42,894 bases of DNA from a virus: the IMG/VR virus record IMGVR_UViG_3300021365_000036, positions 1 through 42,894 of that record; one strand, given 5' to 3'. Positions 1-7,935 of the stretch are shown one piece after another. The position numbers and the translations under genes were made by a program. The notes beneath the pieces were generated by a model. It saw nothing but the letters and a program-made list of their open reading frames with translations, had not been told where the DNA came from and did not search any database. Position 1 is the stretch's first letter. Each line of letters starts with the position of its first letter.

Positions 1-209
1 CAAAGAAATATGAGTCAAAAGGAAAGTTTGGTAGAATTATTGGAGACTTCCATGTTCATAACAATGTGAATGAGTCATGGGAATCAGTCTGTGATTCCTT
101 GATTGAAAACAAAATGGCAGTGCCATATCATGGTCAATCAAAGGATGACATAAAAGAATTACATCTATTTAACCGAAAGTACCTTTACGAAAAGGGAATA
201 ATAGAGTAG
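1..209 (+). CDS. C-terminal part of a thermonuclease-like (SNase-type) endonuclease, truncated by window start
   Basis: An open frame runs in from the left edge (codons in phase from base 3) and stops with TAG at 207-209; the start lies outside the window. The visible 68 residues begin KYESKGKFGRIIGDF and include VNESWESVCDSLIENKMAVPYHG. The order (K-[FY]-GR, a short strand, VN, then a helix ending in an AVPYHG-like turn) resembles the C-terminal half of staphylococcal-nuclease-fold endonucleases found in marine T4-like phages. This is a family resemblance read by eye. The catalytic arginine and aspartates of the N-terminal half cannot be checked. It is the first of the recombination/replication group leading into uvsX. 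Confidence 0.55.
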   Translation, partial: KKYESKGKFGRIIGDFHVHNNVNESWESVCDSLIENKMAVPYHGQSKDDIKELHLFNRKYLYEKGIIE

Positions 210-217
210 AATAAATT

Positions 218-412
218 ATGGATCATAACTTAATGGACATAATCTTTTTTGTCTTTTGCTCCGCAACGATTGCTATCCTGTTATACATGGAGCATCAGTT
301 GAGCGATATAAAGGCAATGATGAAAGAACATATAAAATATGATGATAAAATTTGTAATGGAGAAGTGAATAATGAGTTTTCTAAAAGATCTAGTGAAGGC
401 ATCAGGGAATGA
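218..412 (+). CDS. small single-pass membrane protein, unknown function
   Basis: A 64-residue frame starts 8 bases after the preceding stop. Residues about 6-24 ([18 protein letters not shown]) form one hydrophobic segment, followed by a charged, helical cytoplasmic-looking tail. It overlaps the uvsX start by 41 bases in another frame, and the uvsX ribosome-binding site (GGAG near 360) lies inside it. No strong ribosome-binding site precedes its own ATG. Tightly packed small membrane proteins are common in T4-like genomes. I do not recognise the family, and the coding call rests on frame, position and the plausible membrane helix. Confidence 0.5.
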   Translation: MDHNLMDIIFFVFCSATIAILLYMEHQLSDIKAMMKEHIKYDDKICNGEVNNEFSKRSSEGIRE

Positions 413-1445
413 GTATGCCAATATCGTATCAGAAGGTATAGAAGCAGGAGACGTCGATGGATTTGTCGACACTGGTTCTTACATCTTTAATGCCTTACTT
501 TCAGGTTCACTGTATGGTGGACTTCCCGAAAATAAAATAACAGCAATCGCTGGTGAATCAGCCACAGGTAAAACCTTTTTTGCTCTAGGAATATGTAAAA
601 GATTCTTAGAAGATAATCCTGATGCAGCAGTAATGTACTTTGAATCAGAGTCAGCGATTACTACACAAATGATTGAAGAACGAGGTATTGATCCCGATCG
701 TATCGTTATCGTTCCAGTCGTAACAGCACAAGAGTTCCGAACTCAAACGATCAAAGTCATTGATCGTTATCTAGAAACACCCGAAGATAAAAGACCTAAG
801 ATGATGTTCGTCTTAGATTCACTTGGCATGTTATCTACAACCAAAGAGATTGAAGATACTGCTGAGGGTAAAGAAACAAGAGATATGACCAGAGCACAGA
901 TTCTAAAAGGTGCATTCAGAGTTCTTACTTTGAAACTAGGTCGAGCAAAAGTTCCTATGATAGTGACAAACCATACTTATGACAGTATTGGTTCAATGTT
1001 CCCAACGAAAGAGATGGGTGGTGGATCAGGTCTTAAGTATGCTGCATCTTCTATCATTTTCTTATCTAAAAGAAAAGAGAAAGATGGTAAAGATGTTGTT
1101 GGTAATATCATCCACTGTAAGAATGCTAAGTCGAGGTTGACTATTGAAAACAAAATAGTAGATACCAAACTGATGTATGACAGTGGACTAGATAGATATT
1201 ATGGTCTGCTTGAATTAGGATTAAAGTATGGTGTCTTTAAAAATAAGTCCACCAGAATCGAACTGCCAGATGGTACTACACAATTTGGTAAAACTATAAA
1301 TAACAATCCTGAGAAATACTATACTCCAGAGATCATGGAGCAACTAGAAGATGCTGCTGGCAAAGAGTTTAAGTATGGAGGATCTGTTGATTTTGATAAA
1401 GAAACAGGAGAAATAACTGATGAAGAATATACTGACAAGTCTTAA
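372..1445 (+). CDS. uvsX: UvsX, RecA-like recombinase
   Basis: This 357-residue protein is the phage RecA homologue that polymerises on single-stranded DNA and drives strand exchange for recombination-dependent replication and repair. The Walker A loop GESATGKT lies at residues 61-68 and a Walker B strand MMFVLDS around 144-150. A DNA-binding loop region with [13 protein letters not shown] follows, matching the RecA-core order. The length is close to T4 UvsX (about 390 residues). The start is supported by GGAG 8-10 bases upstream. It is followed at once by a short overlapping gene and by the gp41 helicase, as expected for a T4-type replication cluster. Confidence 0.95.
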   Translation: MSFLKDLVKASGNEYANIVSEGIEAGDVDGFVDTGSYIFNALLSGSLYGGLPENKITAIAGESATGKTFFALGICKRFLEDNPDAAVMYFESESAITTQMIEERGIDPDRIVIVPVVTAQEFRTQTIKVIDRYLETPEDKRPKMMFVLDSLGMLSTTKEIEDTAEGKETRDMTRAQILKGAFRVLTLKLGRAKVPMIVTNHTYDSIGSMFPTKEMGGGSGLKYAASSIIFLSKRKEKDGKDVVGNIIHCKNAKSRLTIENKIVDTKLMYDSGLDRYYGLLELGLKYGVFKNKSTRIELPDGTTQFGKTINNNPEKYYTPEIMEQLEDAAGKEFKYGGSVDFDKETGEITDEEYTDKS

Positions 1446-1581
1446 AAACTTCTTCATGTCTGGTTATGAGAGAATCCGTGCTAGAGATAGCAAGGGCAGA
1501 TACATCGCTGATGATCCTCGTACCAAGTACACGAATGAAGCATATACAATCAGAAAGAAAACAGTCGCCAATAAAAAGTAA
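1420..1581 (+). CDS. small basic conserved phage protein (53 aa), unknown function
   Basis: A 54-codon frame starts inside the 3' end of uvsX (ATG at 1420, preceded by AGGAG about 6 bases upstream) and stops with TAA at 1579-1581, directly abutting the helicase ATG. The product begins [18 protein letters not shown] and contains [16 protein letters not shown], a basic hydrophilic composition. The well-placed ribosome-binding site and perfect junctions on both sides argue for a real gene that bridges translation between uvsX and gp41. The [18 protein letters not shown] stretch looks like a small protein I have seen in marine T4-like phages. Its function is unknown. Confidence 0.75.
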   Translation: MKNILTSLKNFFMSGYERIRARDSKGRYIADDPRTKYTNEAYTIRKKTVANKK

Positions 1582-2970
1582 ATGTCAGATAAAAGATTAG
1601 AGTTTGTAATACTGAAAAACTTAGTCAAAGAAGATGTCTTTGCTAGGAAAACACTGCCATTCATTCAAGATGAATACTTCGCAGAAAGAGACGAAAGGTA
1701 TGTCTATGAGCAAATCAGAGAGTACTTCACCAAGTACAATACCATTCCTACAGTAGAAGCATTGGGCATAGAACTTGATAGTGCATCCATGAATGATGCA
1801 GACTACAAGTTGACCAAAGTCATTCTTGACAAACTTTACAAAGACAAAGATGATACACCTCTTGATTGGTTAATTGAACAAACTGAGAAATGGTGTAAAG
1901 ATCGTGCTATCTACAATGCTGTTATGGACAGTATTGAAATCTTAGATGAGAAAGGTAAAAGATCGCAAGGTGAAATACCAGACTTACTCAAAGAAGCATT
2001 GTCTGTATCTTTTGACACTAACATTGGTCATGACTTTTTGATTGACAGCGATAGGAGATATGACTTCTATCATACTGAGGAAGAAAAACTTCCTTTTGAT
2101 TTAGATTACTTTAACAAGATTACTAAAGGTGGTCTACCTAATAAAACATTAAACATAGCACTAGCAGGAACAGGTGTGGGTAAAACTTTATTCATGGGTC
2201 ATGTTGCTGCGAACTGTTTAATGATGGGCAAGAATGTTTTGTACATCACAATGGAGATGGCAGAAGAAAGGATTGCTGAAAGAATCGATGCGAATCTACT
2301 CAACATACCTATGAGAGAGTTGACAGACTTACCAAAGGATATGTATGATAAGAAGATCGAAAGGTTAAGAGAAAAGACTAAAGGCAAACTGATCATTAAA
2401 GAGTATCCTACAGCAGGTGCTCATGTGGGACACTTTAGACATCTGCTACAAGAGTTAAATCTAAAGAAAGATTATAAACCTGACTTGATTGTTATTGATT
2501 ATCTAAACATTTGTACTTCATTCAGAGTGCGTCCAGGATCTAATGTTAACTCTTACACTTTGGTGAAGAGTATTGCTGAAGAACTGAGAGGATTAGCAGT
2601 AGAGTTTGATGTGCCTGTGTTAAGTGCTACTCAAACCACAAGATCTGGATATAGTAATACAGATATTGATTTAACAGATACTTCAGAATCTTTTGGTTTA
2701 CCTGCGACTGCTGACTTTATGTTTGCATTAATTAGTAGTGAAGAACTAGAAGCATTAGATCAAATGCTAGTGAAACAGTTAAAGAATCGATACAATGATC
2801 CAACCATGAACAAAAGATTTGTAATGGGTGTGGATAGAAGTAGAATGAAACTTTATGACTGTGAACAAAACGCACAAGAAGAGTTGATTGATAATGGACC
2901 TGTGTTTGATAATACTAAAGCAGGCAAAAACTTAGGACAAAAATTCCAGGAGTTCAACTACGATGCGTAG
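1582..2970 (+). CDS. 41: gp41-like replicative DNA helicase (DnaB family)
   Basis: This 462-residue hexameric helicase unwinds the fork 5' to 3' and works with the gp61 primase encoded at 17.2 kb. An N-terminal helical domain (1-150) carries VKEDVFARKTLPFIQDEYF, like the N-domain of T4 gp41. The RecA-fold core has Walker A AGTGVGKT at about 195-202, the ITMEMAEERIAERIDAN helicase motif, and a Walker B-type strand PDLIVIDYLNI. Length and motif order match the DnaB/gp41 family. The ATG follows the preceding stop without a gap. Confidence 0.95.
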   Translation: MSDKRLEFVILKNLVKEDVFARKTLPFIQDEYFAERDERYVYEQIREYFTKYNTIPTVEALGIELDSASMNDADYKLTKVILDKLYKDKDDTPLDWLIEQTEKWCKDRAIYNAVMDSIEILDEKGKRSQGEIPDLLKEALSVSFDTNIGHDFLIDSDRRYDFYHTEEEKLPFDLDYFNKITKGGLPNKTLNIALAGTGVGKTLFMGHVAANCLMMGKNVLYITMEMAEERIAERIDANLLNIPMRELTDLPKDMYDKKIERLREKTKGKLIIKEYPTAGAHVGHFRHLLQELNLKKDYKPDLIVIDYLNICTSFRVRPGSNVNSYTLVKSIAEELRGLAVEFDVPVLSATQTTRSGYSNTDIDLTDTSESFGLPATADFMFALISSEELEALDQMLVKQLKNRYNDPTMNKRFVMGVDRSRMKLYDCEQNAQEELIDNGPVFDNTKAGKNLGQKFQEFNYDA

Positions 2971-3676
2971 AGTCTTAGAGTTAAGAGACATGATGATTGA
3001 TACTTATTTCAATCATTTTGAAAAGAAGATTTTGATTTCTCATTTTAAACATGGAACTTCTCTACTTACAGATACATTGAAAAACAATGGACGATGGATC
3101 TTCCACAAAACCAACATTGAGAATCTAGGATACGAACCCATAGAAGATGCGATTCAAGCAATGAGTCCTAGATATAAAGACTATAAAAAGTACATGACTT
3201 GGAGACCTGTAGATGAATCCTTTATCTCTGCTTTTTGTTATGAGATGAGAACAGGACTTTCTAATTTTATAGTTGATGAAACACAAACTGCTGAAGAATA
3301 CGAAAATATTTTAAGAGCATGGATAGAATTAGCAGGTGGTCCAGATAAAGTCATGAATCGATTCTTAACAGAAACCATAAATCGTAATGGTACATTCATG
3401 TCTATCTTTTATCCAGTATTGAATCATGATACAGCATTTAATTTGGTTGATCATATTGATGAGATTATCTTATTACCTGATCTTAAGAAATTTTTGATAG
3501 ATCATGACACAACTCCTCCAGAAGGAATCAGTAACCAAACCAAAAAACAATTACTCAATATCACAGAAAGAGTATTCAACGATCTAGGCATGCTTGATTT
3601 GCTTGCTAAGTTAACTCCAGAAACATACAAATATAAAGAACTTTTAAGACAGAAACCACTTTACGACACCCCCTAA
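2963..3676 (+). CDS. divergent sulfotransferase-like protein
   Basis: This 237-residue protein overlaps the helicase end by 8 bases. It resembles, weakly, the sulfotransferase fold. ILISHFKHGTSLL (about 23-35) sits where the 5'-phosphosulfate loop would be, and KKYMTWRPVDESFISAF (about 75-91) parallels YMTVRHPVSRFIS of the clearer homologue at 5695, with R81 and S89 where the 3'-phosphate-binding residues fall. These matches were read by eye; the family is extremely divergent, so activity is unproven. The last codons (LYDTP, stop) coincide with the -35 region of the early-type promoter at 3660. Without the second motif I would have called it unknown. Confidence 0.45.
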   Translation: MRRVLELRDMMIDTYFNHFEKKILISHFKHGTSLLTDTLKNNGRWIFHKTNIENLGYEPIEDAIQAMSPRYKDYKKYMTWRPVDESFISAFCYEMRTGLSNFIVDETQTAEEYENILRAWIELAGGPDKVMNRFLTETINRNGTFMSIFYPVLNHDTAFNLVDHIDEIILLPDLKKFLIDHDTTPPEGISNQTKKQLLNITERVFNDLGMLDLLAKLTPETYKYKELLRQKPLYDTP

Positions 3677-3689
3677 TTTTTAGTACAAT
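3660..3689 (+). promoter_or_regulatory. early-type promoter P1
   Basis: TTTACG (3660-3665), an 18-base spacer beginning ACACC and ending TTTTTAG, then TACAAT (3684-3689). The hexamers and the spacer recur at 24286, 27130, 29124 and in variant form elsewhere in the window. It precedes the gene at 3727 with room for a leader containing AGGAG. Confidence 0.75.
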
Positions 3690-3726
3690 TATTGATACTA
3701 GGAAATCAAATCATTTAGGAGTGAAT

Positions 3727-4062
3727 ATGAGATACGAAGTGTTACAAGTAAATCGGGAAGAAAGAGGTTCTGACTGGGAAATGGGTATGAGAAAAGCAAT
3801 CATGCTCGAAGAATCCAATCATTTCAACACAGCATGTAGAATTGCTTACAAGAACTTAGAAAAGTTCTACACAAAATTTTTTATCGAAGCAGATTATTCT
3901 GAAGATGTTTTTCGTAAAGGAAACATGAGGGATTTCTATGCTGAAGACATAGAAGAAGTTGCTATCGGATCATCTGTTTCTGTAGGTGACTTAATCAGAG
4001 AACCTAATGGGCACACACTGATTGTGTTAGAAGAAGGTTTCGGAATCGTATCTTTCGGATAA
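3727..4062 (+). CDS. early protein of unknown function
   Basis: A 111-residue acidic protein, start chosen at the ATG after TTAGGAGTGAAT rather than the in-frame GTG six bases earlier, because AGGA then sits about 6 bases upstream. It directly follows early-type promoter P1 (predicted start of transcription near 3696), so it is probably made early. Its C-terminal part (SSVSVGDLIREPNGHTLIV) looks like a small beta-rich fold, and its N-terminal half is helical. I do not recognise a family. Its stop overlaps the next start by one base (TAATG). Confidence 0.75.
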   Translation: MRYEVLQVNREERGSDWEMGMRKAIMLEESNHFNTACRIAYKNLEKFYTKFFIEADYSEDVFRKGNMRDFYAEDIEEVAIGSSVSVGDLIREPNGHTLIVLEEGFGIVSFG

Positions 4063-4307
4063 TGTACGATCTAAACTCAAATCACGATGCTCTCATTCAA
4101 TGGGGGCATCAACTGTATTATCAAAACCAAGGTCGATTCCAAGATGCGATCCTTAATGGATCTCTTACTACAAACACAGAAGTGGTAGAACATCTGTATC
4201 GAGTTTTATACAGAGACCTAAAAACAACTGCTGCTACAGATATAAATAATGCTGAGAAATGCAGGAAAGCAATCCAATATGGACTGGAGATTGCTTATGA
4301 ATCATGA
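4062..4307 (+). CDS. small helical protein of unknown function
   Basis: An 81-residue product whose ATG shares a base with the stop of the preceding gene, indicating translational coupling in the transcript from promoter P1. It is hydrophilic and predicted largely helical by composition (for example VVEHLYRVLYRDLKTTAATDI). There is no signal peptide, membrane segment or recognisable motif. Confidence 0.65.
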   Translation: MYDLNSNHDALIQWGHQLYYQNQGRFQDAILNGSLTTNTEVVEHLYRVLYRDLKTTAATDINNAEKCRKAIQYGLEIAYES

Positions 4308-4477
4308 ACAGAATATTGAAACCAACTAAGTTAATAGATCTTTTACAAGAGAAAGTTGCTCTTAAGAAGCAACTAATTGTTTATAAAAAAGAAGGCAAAC
4401 AAGACGAGGCAGACGAACTGATGGTAAAGATTAGCAAAATCGAAAAAACCATCTCAACTAAAACCATTAAGAAATAA
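4304..4477 (+). CDS. small lysine-rich coiled-coil protein (57 aa)
   Basis: ATG at 4304 overlaps the preceding gene by 4 bases (ATGA junction) and runs to TAA at 4475-4477. The product starts MNRILKPTKLIDLLQEKV and ends ISKIEKTISTKTIKK. Heptad-like spacing of Leu/Ile/Val with many Lys and Glu suggests a short coiled coil. Its stop overlaps the late-type promoter box at 4473, so this gene closes the early operon and the next gene opens a late unit. Function unknown. Confidence 0.65.
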   Translation: MNRILKPTKLIDLLQEKVALKKQLIVYKKEGKQDEADELMVKISKIEKTISTKTIKK

Positions 4478-4480
4478 ATA
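4473..4480 (+). promoter_or_regulatory. late-type promoter box (AATAAATA)
   Basis: This box differs at one position from the T4 late consensus TATAAATA. It is followed by five bases (GTCTT) and the ATG at 4486. With the usual T4 late geometry the transcript would begin at or next to that ATG. Confidence 0.55.
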
Positions 4481-4485
4481 GTCTT

Positions 4486-5691
4486 ATGGCGAAGAATCTA
4501 CATCTCGAACATTTAGAAGATGAAATCTTAAACTCAGGTTTTGTAGGAGCCAGAGGTAGCATTTTGTTCTTAATAGAACTACATAAAATGCTGAATGGTA
4601 ATGCCAAAGGATCCTACAACATGACAGTTAAGTGGGATGGTGCACCAGCAATCTTTGCAGGTTATCATCCAGAAACAAATGAATTCTTTATAGCAAAGAA
4701 GAGTCTGTTCAATGCTACACCTTTATTCTATAGAAGTGTACCAGAGATTAGATCAGCAAACGAACTGAGCGATGGTCTCAAGAAGAAGTTTGAAACTGCT
4801 TTCATGTATCTTAAAGACACGATGCCAAAGTCTGGCATCTTCCAAGGTGACTTATTGTTCACCGACGATGTAAGTGTACAGGGTATGGATGGTGTAAAAT
4901 CTTATATTTTCACTCCAAATGCCATCACATATTCTGTACCAGTCGATTCTGATATTGGTAATATCATCAAAGCATCTAAGATAGGTATTGTTTGGCATAC
5001 TGAATACAAAGGTAAAACATTACAAGATATGTCAGCATCCTTTGGTGTATCAATCAGCAAGTTCAAAAAATCAAAATATGTATGGGCACAAGATGCTACT
5101 TATAGAGATGTGAGTGGTAGTTCAACCATGCCTGCCAAACTATCCTTACAAGTTCGTAATGCTCTTAGCAATGCTGGTAAAGCATTTAAGAAAATGAAAG
5201 GCAATGATGTCAAGAAGTTTCTACAACTTCAATCTACCTATGCATCAAAAGGACAGATTGGTGCATCTTATAAGACTTACATTAACTCTATTATTAGAGA
5301 ACAAAGATTCAATCCATCTGCGCAGGAATATATAAATTATGTAGAGAAGTATTGGGCAGAAAAAGTAGTCGCAAAACTTAAAACTGAAAAGAATAGAAAG
5401 ATCAAAGAAGAGATCGGACAGCAGTTGGTAAGAGAACTCAAAGGATTACGAACTACAATAGATGCCATAGCAACTTTCCAAAAACATTTAGTGGATGGCA
5501 AGAGTGCTATAATCAAACATCTTAATAAACTAAAGTCTATCGGCACATTTACTAAAACCGATAAAGGATTTAGAGTCACAGAACCAGAAGGTTATGTTGC
5601 TATTGATCGAAAAGGATCGGCAGTAAAACTTGTAGATAGATTAGAATTTTCATTTAACAATTTTACAGTTCAGAAGAACTGGGACAAGTAA
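4486..5691 (+). CDS. DUF6267-like protein with KxDG nucleotidyltransferase (ligase-like) motif
   Basis: A 401-residue protein. Near residue 48 it has TVKWDGAPAIFAGY, a K-x-D-G motif like the lysine-nucleotide attachment site of DNA/RNA ligases and capping enzymes. FIAKKSLFNA and then SGIFQGDLLFTDD follow, in the order of later nucleotidyltransferase motifs. Such proteins are widespread in marine T4-like phages and are usually filed as DUF6267; the ligase-like reading is an inference from motifs. The second half is basic and helical. It has no Shine-Dalgarno and sits 5 bases after a late-type box, so its mRNA may be leaderless. It begins the late block. Confidence 0.75.
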   Translation: MAKNLHLEHLEDEILNSGFVGARGSILFLIELHKMLNGNAKGSYNMTVKWDGAPAIFAGYHPETNEFFIAKKSLFNATPLFYRSVPEIRSANELSDGLKKKFETAFMYLKDTMPKSGIFQGDLLFTDDVSVQGMDGVKSYIFTPNAITYSVPVDSDIGNIIKASKIGIVWHTEYKGKTLQDMSASFGVSISKFKKSKYVWAQDATYRDVSGSSTMPAKLSLQVRNALSNAGKAFKKMKGNDVKKFLQLQSTYASKGQIGASYKTYINSIIREQRFNPSAQEYINYVEKYWAEKVVAKLKTEKNRKIKEEIGQQLVRELKGLRTTIDAIATFQKHLVDGKSAIIKHLNKLKSIGTFTKTDKGFRVTEPEGYVAIDRKGSAVKLVDRLEFSFNNFTVQKNWDK

Positions 5692-5694
5692 ATT

Positions 5695-6624
5695 ATGAAA
5701 CACGTGATATGGGAAGAAATTCCAACCTATGTTAATCATGACAAAAAGATAGTCGTGTACACACCTGTAAAGTCAGGACACTCAACAATCAAACACCTGC
5801 TCTTAGATAATGGATATACATTAATCACAAAAAAAGAACACATAATAAATCCAGATGATCATCTAACCGATGATTACAGCACTTGTGATTTCTACAGGTT
5901 GATCTGGAAAGATAAACCATATCCATGGATGGAAGCAGAAAATAATGAAGAAAAGTTTATCAAACCATTAACATATTGCCTTAATTTAGAAGAATATACT
6001 TCTTACATGACTGTACGACATCCTGTATCTAGATTTATTAGTGGGTTGTTTACAGAACTAGATCATTCATCTGTGACCATGCTACAAAACTATGCCTGTG
6101 ATGAAACGATAGATTACAATGATAAGATACCTAAAATGGCAAATATGTTTTCATCTTTAATACATCATTTTTGGCAAGGAAACTTAGATAGAATTATCTT
6201 ACCTAATAGGAGTGGGCAATTCGCATCTCATTGTTGGATACTGTGTAGAGAATTCTACAAAGAAAAGTCTATTTATGATACAGTTGATCACCTTTTACCT
6301 TTCGATACTTCTCGAGAAGAGAATGGTTCTGATGTTATTATTGATAATGTAAAGAATCTGAAAAGAGAAGGCATTATCGATGAGATCAATGAGCACATAG
6401 ATTACAAGCAAAACCCTTCCAAAGGAGCAATGTACGATGCTTTAGCAGAGGCAATGACTCCTGGATTTATCGAAGAGATGGAAAATATTTTATTAGAGGA
6501 AATGATCCATATAAAAGTCAATGAAGATAAGTTTGTTGGACGTCGATCAGACAGTCCATTATTCCACTTGTTGGCAAGTATGGGGGAACATCCAGATCAC
6601 TTCGAAGATATCAAAGAAGAGTAA
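5695..6624 (+). CDS. sulfotransferase-like protein
   Basis: A 309-residue protein with both sulfotransferase nucleotide-binding motifs. KIVVYTPVKSGHSTIKHLL (residues about 18-36) matches the 5'-phosphosulfate-binding loop, and YMTVRHPVSRFISGLF (about 104-119; R108, S116) matches the 3'-phosphate motif R-x-P-x-x-R-x-x-S. Members transfer sulfate from PAPS to a hydroxyl or amine on a sugar, lipid or tyrosine. No signal or membrane segment is visible. It lies 3 bases after the KxDG protein, in the late unit, so it may act during assembly or modify a virion or host surface component. The acceptor is unknown. Confidence 0.75.
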   Translation: MKHVIWEEIPTYVNHDKKIVVYTPVKSGHSTIKHLLLDNGYTLITKKEHIINPDDHLTDDYSTCDFYRLIWKDKPYPWMEAENNEEKFIKPLTYCLNLEEYTSYMTVRHPVSRFISGLFTELDHSSVTMLQNYACDETIDYNDKIPKMANMFSSLIHHFWQGNLDRIILPNRSGQFASHCWILCREFYKEKSIYDTVDHLLPFDTSREENGSDVIIDNVKNLKREGIIDEINEHIDYKQNPSKGAMYDALAEAMTPGFIEEMENILLEEMIHIKVNEDKFVGRRSDSPLFHLLASMGEHPDHFEDIKEE

Positions 6625-6636
6625 GAACCAAAAAGT

Positions 6637-6644
6637 TATAAATA
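6637..6644 (+). promoter_or_regulatory. late-type promoter box (TATAAATA)
   Basis: An exact match to the T4 late promoter consensus, 8 bases before the ATG at 6653. It lies in the short gap after the sulfotransferase-like gene. Confidence 0.75.
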
Positions 6645-6652
6645 GTCTTACC

Positions 6653-7933
6653 ATGAAGACTATTGGCGATATTACTGAAGCAAAATCCAAGAGTGCAGTA
6701 TTCACTTTTGGTAGGTTTAACCCTCCTACGAGTGGGCACGAGAAACTCATACAAAAAATATCAGCCAAATCAAAAACACTTGGAGCAGACCCTCTAGTCT
6801 ATTCATCCAAGTCACAAGACCCCAAAAAGAACCCTTTAGATTACAAGATTAAGATGTTGTATCTTAAGAAGTTCTTTGGACGTAAAGTTAAATTCCCAAC
6901 CAAACCAGTTAGAAATGTATTTGATATTCTTGTTCAATTAAATGATCAGGGATACACTGATATCTCTATGATTGTGGGGAGTGATAGGGTCAACGAGTTT
7001 AAAAAACTACTAAACATGTACAATGGCAAAACAGCAAGACATGGTAGATACGATTTTGAAACTATTAATGTGATCAGTGCAGGTGAAAGAGATCCAGACG
7101 CAGAAGGTGCATCTGGTATGTCAGCAAGTAAAGCAAGACAAATCGCCAGTGATGGAGACTACGAGGAATTCAAAAAAGCAGTACCAAGTACTGCCAAAGA
7201 AGCAGACATCAAAAAATTATACTTTAGTGTCCGATCTAAAATGGGCATAAGAGAGGAAGGAATGGATTTACCAGACTACATCTACAAAGATCTTTACGAA
7301 GGTGGAAAAAAGATCAAAGTTATGAATAAGAAAGGGACAGTGAGATATATCAACTCCTATGAATTAAGAACTTATACTCAAATGGGATATAAGAAAGTAT
7401 CCGAAGAAGTACAAGAAGTTAAGACTATCAAAGTGGGTGAAGATGCAGTAGGATCTAAGAACCCTCATTATGCTATTATCCAAGATAGAAAAGTTGTTGC
7501 CATAGACAGCAAAGAAAACTTACTCAAAGCAGTCACCAAATTAGAAGGTGCTAGAGTTTGGTTAACAACTAAAGCACTTGGAGAAATAGTTGAAGATGCA
7601 GTTCCAAATGTAAAAGGTAAACAACCAGCAAAATACTTTACCAAAATGGATAAAGACGAAAAAGAAACCAGAGCAAAACATTTTAAAAGCAATGAAAAGA
7701 AATCTGATGATGACGCATCTGCTTACAAACCTGCTCCTGGCGATAAAGAAGCAAAAACAAAACCATCTAAATACACTAAGAAGTACAAAGATATGTTTGG
7801 TGAAAAGTTAGATGATGCTGAGAGAGCAAGAATCAAAGCACAACGAGATCGAAATAAAGATCAATTACAAAGAATGCGATCTAGAATGAGAGATTCTATA
7901 GATCGTTTAAAAGATAAAGAGCAGAGGGATTAA
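6653..7933 (+). CDS. HIGH-type nucleotidyltransferase fused to a basic C-terminal region, with CTS-like N-terminus
   Basis: Start placed at the ATG 8 bases after the TATAAATA box; a longer in-frame extension would overlap the upstream gene by 100 bases. The 426-residue product has TFGRFNPPTSGHEKLI (about 15-30), the (H/T)xGH nucleotide-binding motif of cytidylyl/adenylyltransferases. VGSDRVNEF and GMSASKARQIA follow, the latter corresponding to the ISSTxxR signature. The last 200 residues are Lys/Glu-rich and end in a helical basic tail. It may activate a small molecule or phospho-substrate with CTP or ATP. The first residues MKTIGDITEA resemble the T4 capsid-targeting leader (I-x-E before Ala), so the protein may be packaged. 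Confidence 0.75.
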   Translation: MKTIGDITEAKSKSAVFTFGRFNPPTSGHEKLIQKISAKSKTLGADPLVYSSKSQDPKKNPLDYKIKMLYLKKFFGRKVKFPTKPVRNVFDILVQLNDQGYTDISMIVGSDRVNEFKKLLNMYNGKTARHGRYDFETINVISAGERDPDAEGASGMSASKARQIASDGDYEEFKKAVPSTAKEADIKKLYFSVRSKMGIREEGMDLPDYIYKDLYEGGKKIKVMNKKGTVRYINSYELRTYTQMGYKKVSEEVQEVKTIKVGEDAVGSKNPHYAIIQDRKVVAIDSKENLLKAVTKLEGARVWLTTKALGEIVEDAVPNVKGKQPAKYFTKMDKDEKETRAKHFKSNEKKSDDDASAYKPAPGDKEAKTKPSKYTKKYKDMFGEKLDDAERARIKAQRDRNKDQLQRMRSRMRDSIDRLKDKEQRD

Positions 7934-7935
7934 TT

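Noticed and set aside
6521-6652. Upstream extension of the HIGH-type nucleotidyltransferase
   Set aside because: It would overlap the sulfotransferase-like gene by about 100 bases and remove the MKTIGDITEA opening; the exact late box 8 bases before ATG 6653 supports the shorter form.
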